Assembly (NCBI GenBank): GCA_017163975.1
Contig: JAFFSR010000265.1
Coordinates: forward strand, 908,501 to 972,500
Reading direction: 5' to 3'
From: Anastatus disparis
Lineage: Eukaryota; Arthropoda; Insecta; Hymenoptera; Eupelmidae
DNA length: 64,000 nucleotides
Each line of letters opens with the position of its first letter. Position 1 is the stretch's first letter. Positions 59,437-64,000 of the stretch are shown here, in pieces. Under the pieces are notes generated by a model. It made no database searches, had not been told where the DNA came from, and worked only from the letters and a program-made list of their open reading frames with translations. A program made the translations under genes and the position numbers.

Positions 59437-60764
59437 ATGGCGTTCTTACACGCAAATTCATGCGAATGCATGAAATCAGAATTGGACTTATTTACGCTTC
59501 CACCAACGCAGACATCCTTGGAATTTTCACAATTTATTCAATATAAACCAGTTTCATCGCTTACCGACGATGGCCCCATTGAATTTGTAGTACCAGGTGG
59601 TGAAGATTACATAGATCTAGCTCACACGATGCTCAATGTTCGTGTACAAATCGTGCCTAATGTTCCGGCTGACAATAGTAAAGTAGGAGCTGTTAATAAT
59701 TTTCTTCACTCACTCTTTAATCAGATTGATATATTCTTTAACCAAAAGCTCATTTCACCGCCAAACAATGCATACCCGTACAGAGCTTATATAGAAACAT
59801 TGTTGAATTACTCAACTTCCACGATGAATTCACATCTATCCACGTCTCTTTGGTACCTCGATACTGCAGGAAAGATGGAAGCTCTCCCCAACGTGGGGCG
59901 TAATGAACCTGGAGCTAACCTTGGCCTATTGAATCGACAATATTTTACAGGAGATTCAAAAACAATAGATTTAATTGGTCATTTACATTGCGATGTTTTC
60001 AATCAAAATAAATTTTTATTAAACGGTGTTGAAGTGAGAGTACGACTTGTACGAAGTAAAGACGCATGTTGTCTCATGGATGCTTCTGAAAATAGTACAT
60101 TTAGCGTTAGCATAAAGAAGCTTCTTTGATGATACGACGTGTAAAAATTAGTCCAGGAATATTACTGGCCCATGCCAATGCTTTAACAAAGGCAACCGCA
60201 AAATATCCTATCACTCGTGTTGAAGTAAAATCGTTTACCATGCATAGAGGTATACATGGTGACACTCTGGACAACGTTATTTTAGGTCAGTTACCTAAAA
60301 GAATTATTATTGGTTTTGTCGATAACAGAGCATTTAATGGCAATAGGCAATTCAATCCATTTAACTTTCAACATTTTTCTATAAATTATTTCTCGCTCTA
60401 CATTGACGGTGTACGAGTACCAGGTAAACCTCTACAGCCAAAATTCACTGGTGATAATCCTCAGTTCGTTGAAGCTTATCATACGCTATTTTCCGGTACT
60501 GGAATACATTTTCTCAATGAGTCACTTTGTCTCAACCGAGTAGATTATTCTAGAGGTTTCTGTCTGTTTGCATTCGACCTGACACCAGATCTTTCTGCAA
60601 ATTCTGCTCAACACTGGAATCTAATGAAACGTGGAAGTGTAAGGATAGAAGTGAAATTTGATCAGGCCTTGGAACAAACGATAAATTGTATAATTTACGC
60701 CGAATACGATAACGTTCTGGAAATAGATTCAAGTCGTAATATTATAACTGATTTCTCTGCTTAA
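59437..60764 (+). pseudogene. Major capsid protein (double jelly-roll), one-base frameshift
   Basis: The N-terminal part (ATG 59437, LDLFTLPPTQTSLE, to 60129) and C-terminal part (KISPG...NPFNFQHFSINYFSLYIDG, to 60764) lie in different frames and together have the normal length (~440 residues) of Polinton major capsid proteins. The shift is at 60112-60122. The truncated copy at 40.68 kb has one extra A in the corresponding run and reads through in the capsid frame, so a one-base deletion here is the likely cause. All hallmark segments are present on either side. Capsid assembly from this copy is not expected. Confidence 0.9.
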
Positions 60765-60888
60765 ACTGAAGAGTAGGGATGAAAAAAGTGGGGATACTTG
60801 GTATAAAACTTATTTGCTGTCTTGCATGAAACATCAGTTGGCTTTTTGAATACCACGTTATACGTTGTAGAGCCTGTAAATAGTTGAG

Positions 60889-61584
60889 ATGGATTTCGTC
60901 ATAGACATTCAAGGTCTCAAAGACCGAAATAATAATTTTTTTCCAAAAGAAGTGGCAGTAATAAGTTTGAAAACAAGAGTTTTTTCACACTGGATCGTAA
61001 AATCACCGCATAATTTTTCCGAGTTACCTGCAAGTGTTAAACGCACAAACGAATACGTAATCAATCATCATCACGGAATTCAATGGATAGAAGGCGATGT
61101 TTCCATCGGACAATTGCTACTCAATCTATACGATATTGCAAAAGTGGCTGTAAAAATTTATACTAGAGGTTACGAAAAAGCAAAGTATCTAGAAGCAGCC
61201 ATGTCACGCGAAATCATTAACCTAGAAATATACTCACCATCATTCAATGAACTCTTAACAAGATATCAAAGGGATCAATTTTCATGCGTCCCTCACAGTA
61301 TGAAAGATAAGTATAAAAGAAGTGTATGTGCTCTCAATCAGGCATATATTCTGAGGAAGTGGTTGCACACGAAACTATCATTGTGTATCACAGCTGACAA
61401 AATCAAAGACGACCCATTGAGATTAAGCGAACGACTTCTCGAGCGTGTAAGAGCAGAAAGATTGGCTCGTGCAGTTGACGACGGAGGTGTGGATGAAGTT
61501 GATGATCGTCCTGCATCATCAACAGCCTCTACTAAAGCCTGTAAAGATAGCGATTCAGAAGATGATGATTCTGACGAACAATGA
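60889..61584 (+). CDS. Unassigned 231-residue protein, possible RNase H/exonuclease-like fold
   Basis: ATG start, 124 bp after the capsid stop. It begins FVIDIQGLKD, which resembles the first acidic strand of DEDD-type nucleases. Next come NHHHGIQW, VKIYTRGYEKAKYLE and a conserved-looking CALNQAYILRKWL. The last ~40 residues are acidic and Ser-rich. The nuclease idea rests on pattern only, and the full set of catalytic acids cannot be confirmed. Similar proteins occur in insect genomes next to mobile DNA. The stop overlaps the protease ATG (ATGA), which implies tight coupling within the array. Confidence 0.55.
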   Translation: MDFVIDIQGLKDRNNNFFPKEVAVISLKTRVFSHWIVKSPHNFSELPASVKRTNEYVINHHHGIQWIEGDVSIGQLLLNLYDIAKVAVKIYTRGYEKAKYLEAAMSREIINLEIYSPSFNELLTRYQRDQFSCVPHSMKDKYKRSVCALNQAYILRKWLHTKLSLCITADKIKDDPLRLSERLLERVRAERLARAVDDGGVDEVDDRPASSTASTKACKDSDSEDDDSDEQ

Positions 61585-62120
61585 ATACGCGCCAAATAAT
61601 CAAAGCACTAGCCTCAATCAACGCTAGGACAGTGGGTGTTTACGCAGCAGATCGAATTCCGAACGTTCTCGAACATCCAACAGCTATTGTTGCAAATATC
61701 GACGATCATACGAAAGGTGGTTCTCATTGGATTGCCATATATATAAATAAAAATGGATACGGGACCTACTTTGACAGCTACGGAATGCCACCGTCCTCAC
61801 CACATCATCTCAATAGACTCAAAAGAAACTGTGTGCGATACGAGTGGAACAGACAATCAATGCAGAGCTACGATTCGCAAGTTTGTGGTCAATATTGCAT
61901 TATGTTTCTATATTATATGTGTCATTTTCATAATTTACGTGCGTTTTGCAGTAAGTTTTCAAGAAATACCAAAAACAATGACAAGATAGTTGTAAGATTT
62001 TATAATAAACTTGTAAGAAATAAATTGAAGCGCAAAAATTATGTAAAAACTTTCAGTAACGAACGTTCATTAGGATTTGGTTTTTGTAATCAGACATGTA
62101 CTTCGAGAATATCATATTAA
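61581..62120 (+). CDS. Adenain-like cysteine protease
   Basis: 179 residues. Catalytic set visible: His49 in GGSHWIAIY, Asp65 in YFDSYG, Gln95 and Cys106 in the Q...CGQYCIMFL segment, matching the His-Glu/Asp-Gln-Cys arrangement of adenovirus protease and the Ulp1 clan. In adenoviruses this enzyme matures virion proteins, and the pVI/core-like protein upstream is the natural substrate. Intact; an AATAAA follows within ~40 bases (62150-62155). Confidence 0.9.
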   Translation: MNTRQIIKALASINARTVGVYAADRIPNVLEHPTAIVANIDDHTKGGSHWIAIYINKNGYGTYFDSYGMPPSSPHHLNRLKRNCVRYEWNRQSMQSYDSQVCGQYCIMFLYYMCHFHNLRAFCSKFSRNTKNNDKIVVRFYNKLVRNKLKRKNYVKTFSNERSLGFGFCNQTCTSRISY

Positions 62121-62339
62121 ATCTATTATTGTAACATGAAATTTATATTCAATAAATATTAATAAAAAATGTACATTTTTTGTAACAAATTATTTACCTT
62201 TTCCTTCCCATGACCAAAAACTTATTTATCCTAAATTTTATATTATTTATTTCATATACAATTTTTCTCATACATATAACTGTATTCTCTTTTATCTATA
62301 ATAAAATATATTAAAGAAACACAACCGTTATATTCTACT

Positions 62340-62700
62340 TATCATTTGAAATATAATATTACATAGATTATGATAAAATAAATGCTTTAACAGGAAATGA
62401 TGAAATTTCTACGCGATGTGACGCTTATCAAAGAAATTTAATATTACATGCTAGTTTATCAAAGGGGTATAATGGGATATTTTATTTTAACAGGATGTGA
62501 TGAAATAAACAATCAAACTTAAATATATTTTATACCAGGAAATGTAGCGTCTATATAACGCTTATCGTTGAAATATAATATTACATGTGAAGATATCGGA
62601 ATCTATAAACAATTCAAGCTAAAAAATGTTTTGAGACAGGAAATGATGAAATATAACAGTTATATATCGCTTGGTATTGAAATATAATATTACATGCTAA
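62340..62700 (+). repeat. Diverged direct repeats with four TAATATTAC motifs
   Basis: TAATATTAC occurs at 62354, 62439, 62576 and 62685, usually as GAAATATAATATTACAT, each set associated with CAGGAAATGATGAAAT-like (62391, 62491, 62534, 62637) and CGCTTATC-like words. It lies between the protease and the 280-residue gene. Probably a control region. The nonamer equals the geminivirus-type origin sequence, but no Rep gene or stem was found. Confidence 0.55.
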
Positions 62701-62812
62701 GAAATCATAACCGTCGTTATCTTTTAAGATAAATACACGATTCTTAGAAAATACGTGACGAAACCCATGTGCACCCCCACATACCTATGAATTCTGTAGA
62801 GGGGGTTATGGA

Positions 62813-62848
62813 TATAAAACGAGAGCAAGTACTAGTGCCAAATCAGTT
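62813..62848 (+). promoter_or_regulatory. Core promoter of the right-arm genes
   Basis: TATAAA at 62813-62818 and TCAGTT at 62843-62848 give a start A at 62845, 32 bases downstream, and about 80 bases before the ATG at 62927. This is among the best TATA/initiator pairs in the window. Confidence 0.65.
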
Positions 62849-62926
62849 CCACTGCAGCCACAGTTAAAGTAAGTCTCAAACGCTCGTAAGTTAACAGTTT
62901 TATCAAGTGATACATACTATTCAAAT

Positions 62927-63769
62927 ATGGCTGAATCCAACTGTCGTGAGAGTGGTCAATTGAAAGAGCATACTATTGTTCTGGATAATATGCTCCTTTC
63001 GACAACATACGTTCTTAACAAGTCGCAAAGCAAACGAGCATCTGTCGGATTATTATACGTGGGTAGATATTTCAAACCATACGTTAAAATATCAACAAGT
63101 TCTTTTGCAAAATGGGTTAATTTTGATGCTCATGAATGGAGAAAATTCAAGAAAGATTTTAATGTGTTTACTGCATATTTTGAAGATGCATATAGATTCA
63201 AAGCTGAATACGGAAACCCATTAAAGATATTCATGGGGACTCACGACATTTTATTCACAAACTCCTATAATGCAAAAAGCATAACAATCGAGGAGCGGGT
63301 CATATATCAACCACCACCCAAATCTCAACCAGACGACGACAATGGAGAATCTAAAGAACCATCGAATAAAAAAATGAAACGTACATACGAAATTGCTGCA
63401 ACACATTTCCAAAAAGTGACATTCGATGGTCTTAAACATATTGCCTCGTGCATAGACGAACATCTCGTACAACTGGAACAACGTGCTGGAAAAATTAATA
63501 GGATTGTAGACTACATTCAAGAATATTTATTGGAAGAAATTAAGAAAGATACAGAAGATGACAATCCAAAGCTGAGTATAATGAAATCATTTGCTGCCTT
63601 TAATCAGTATTACGCGATAAAAATTCACGATGTAAAGACATTTATTTTAACTAAAATGCTTGATGATAGAGACTTGGATAAATATACGTTAGAAATTGTA
63701 ATTTTAGAAATCAACGCACATATTTTACAACATATATATAACGATATGTATGCTTCCATGTTTGATTAA
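62927..63769 (+). CDS. Unassigned 280-residue right-arm protein
   Basis: ATG start, intact, intronless. Residues ~40-75 (VGLLYVGRYFKPYVKISTSS...WVNFDAHEWRKFKKDF) have an alternating strand pattern ending in an EW-x-x-F helix, vaguely like PC4-type single-stranded DNA-binding folds. An acidic linker and a KKMKRTYE nuclear-localisation-like patch follow, then a helical C-terminal half (LVQLEQRAGKINRIVDYIQEYLLEEIKKD). The PC4 idea is weak. It has its own promoter, and the 67-residue gene follows 15 bases on. Confidence 0.55.
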   Translation: MAESNCRESGQLKEHTIVLDNMLLSTTYVLNKSQSKRASVGLLYVGRYFKPYVKISTSSFAKWVNFDAHEWRKFKKDFNVFTAYFEDAYRFKAEYGNPLKIFMGTHDILFTNSYNAKSITIEERVIYQPPPKSQPDDDNGESKEPSNKKMKRTYEIAATHFQKVTFDGLKHIASCIDEHLVQLEQRAGKINRIVDYIQEYLLEEIKKDTEDDNPKLSIMKSFAAFNQYYAIKIHDVKTFILTKMLDDRDLDKYTLEIVILEINAHILQHIYNDMYASMFD

Positions 63770-63784
63770 ATATTGTAATAAAAA

Positions 63785-63988
63785 ATGAAACGTGTACACT
63801 TTAAAGAAGGAAAACCTAATGTTAAAGTAATGTATGTGTGGACTTATGCAAGTCAATGTGCGCGTCGCGGTGAGTGGGAACAAATAGGTCGTGACAGAGA
63901 AAGATTCGGAATGAGAATTGAAAGAATGAAATCAGTTATCGAACCTATATTGTTAAAAAAATATGATGAATATATGAACAATAAATAA
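63785..63988 (+). CDS. Small conserved 67-residue protein
   Basis: ATG start. Basic, with FKEGKP, VMYVWTYASQCARR and ERFGMRIERMKSVIEPILLKK. A relative with a lost start codon is at 43027-43284 on the other strand, and conservation between the two is clear along the whole length, which argues for a real protein. AATAAA overlaps the stop. Function unknown; probably an accessory gene of the element, whose right end is beyond the window. Confidence 0.6.
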   Translation: MKRVHFKEGKPNVKVMYVWTYASQCARRGEWEQIGRDRERFGMRIERMKSVIEPILLKKYDEYMNNK

Positions 63989-64000
63989 ATAGATTAGCGT

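Noticed and set aside
60112..60130. Programmed frameshift in the major capsid gene
   Set aside because: The second copy has one more base at this spot and needs no shift, so a deletion is simpler.
62354..62693. Geminivirus or circovirus origin
   Set aside because: TAATATTAC occurs, but there is no Rep gene and no stem flanking the nonamer.

Overview
The window is AT-rich nuclear DNA of an insect. The best fit is a parasitoid wasp. The grounds are a long ankyrin gene ending in a PRANC-like domain (a class reported from poxviruses, Wolbachia and parasitoid wasps), short introns with GTAAGT donors, TATA plus TCAGT core promoters, a mariner relic, many foldback elements and Polinton/Maverick (adintovirus-like) DNA. 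No species can be named from sequence alone.

Layout. 1-3.5 kb: ankyrin/PRANC gene with one frameshift. 3.5-14 kb: gene-poor DNA full of inverted-repeat elements, some nested, plus one promoter with a short first exon at 12.6 kb. 14-16 kb and 19.8-22.1 kb: two minus-strand paralogues of four exons each, all introns phase 2, with an acidic N-terminal part and C2H2 fingers at the end; the 14-16 kb copy has an in-frame stop. 22-31 kb: gene-poor, with a pogo/Tc1-like MITE, a decayed transposon-type gene, a mariner relic and a GC-rich tandem repeat.

31-49 kb is a composite of broken and rearranged Polinton-derived DNA: PolB fragments, an internally deleted integrase-capsid remnant, three copies of a small three-exon gene, two copies of an unrecognised 397-residue Cys/His protein, and several copies of an acidic gene whose C-terminal ends differ.

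49.8-64 kb is one nearly complete Polinton/adintovirus-like element running off the right edge. It starts with a candidate terminus (AGTAGTATATAG). Next comes a minus-strand acidic/zinc gene, a divergent control region, and a compact plus-strand array: PolB, A32/FtsK-type packaging ATPase, two small proteins, integrase with chromodomain, penton-type minor capsid, pVI/core-like basic protein, major capsid, a 231-residue protein and adenain-like protease. After a repeat-bearing control region follow a 280-residue and a 67-residue protein. Together these encode replication, packaging, capsid and maturation, but PolB, integrase, major capsid and the acidic/zinc gene each carry a break, so this copy is probably not autonomous.

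The least explained parts are the minus-strand accessory genes with interchangeable tails, the three-exon gene family, and the CpG-rich iterated block between PolB and the ATPase.
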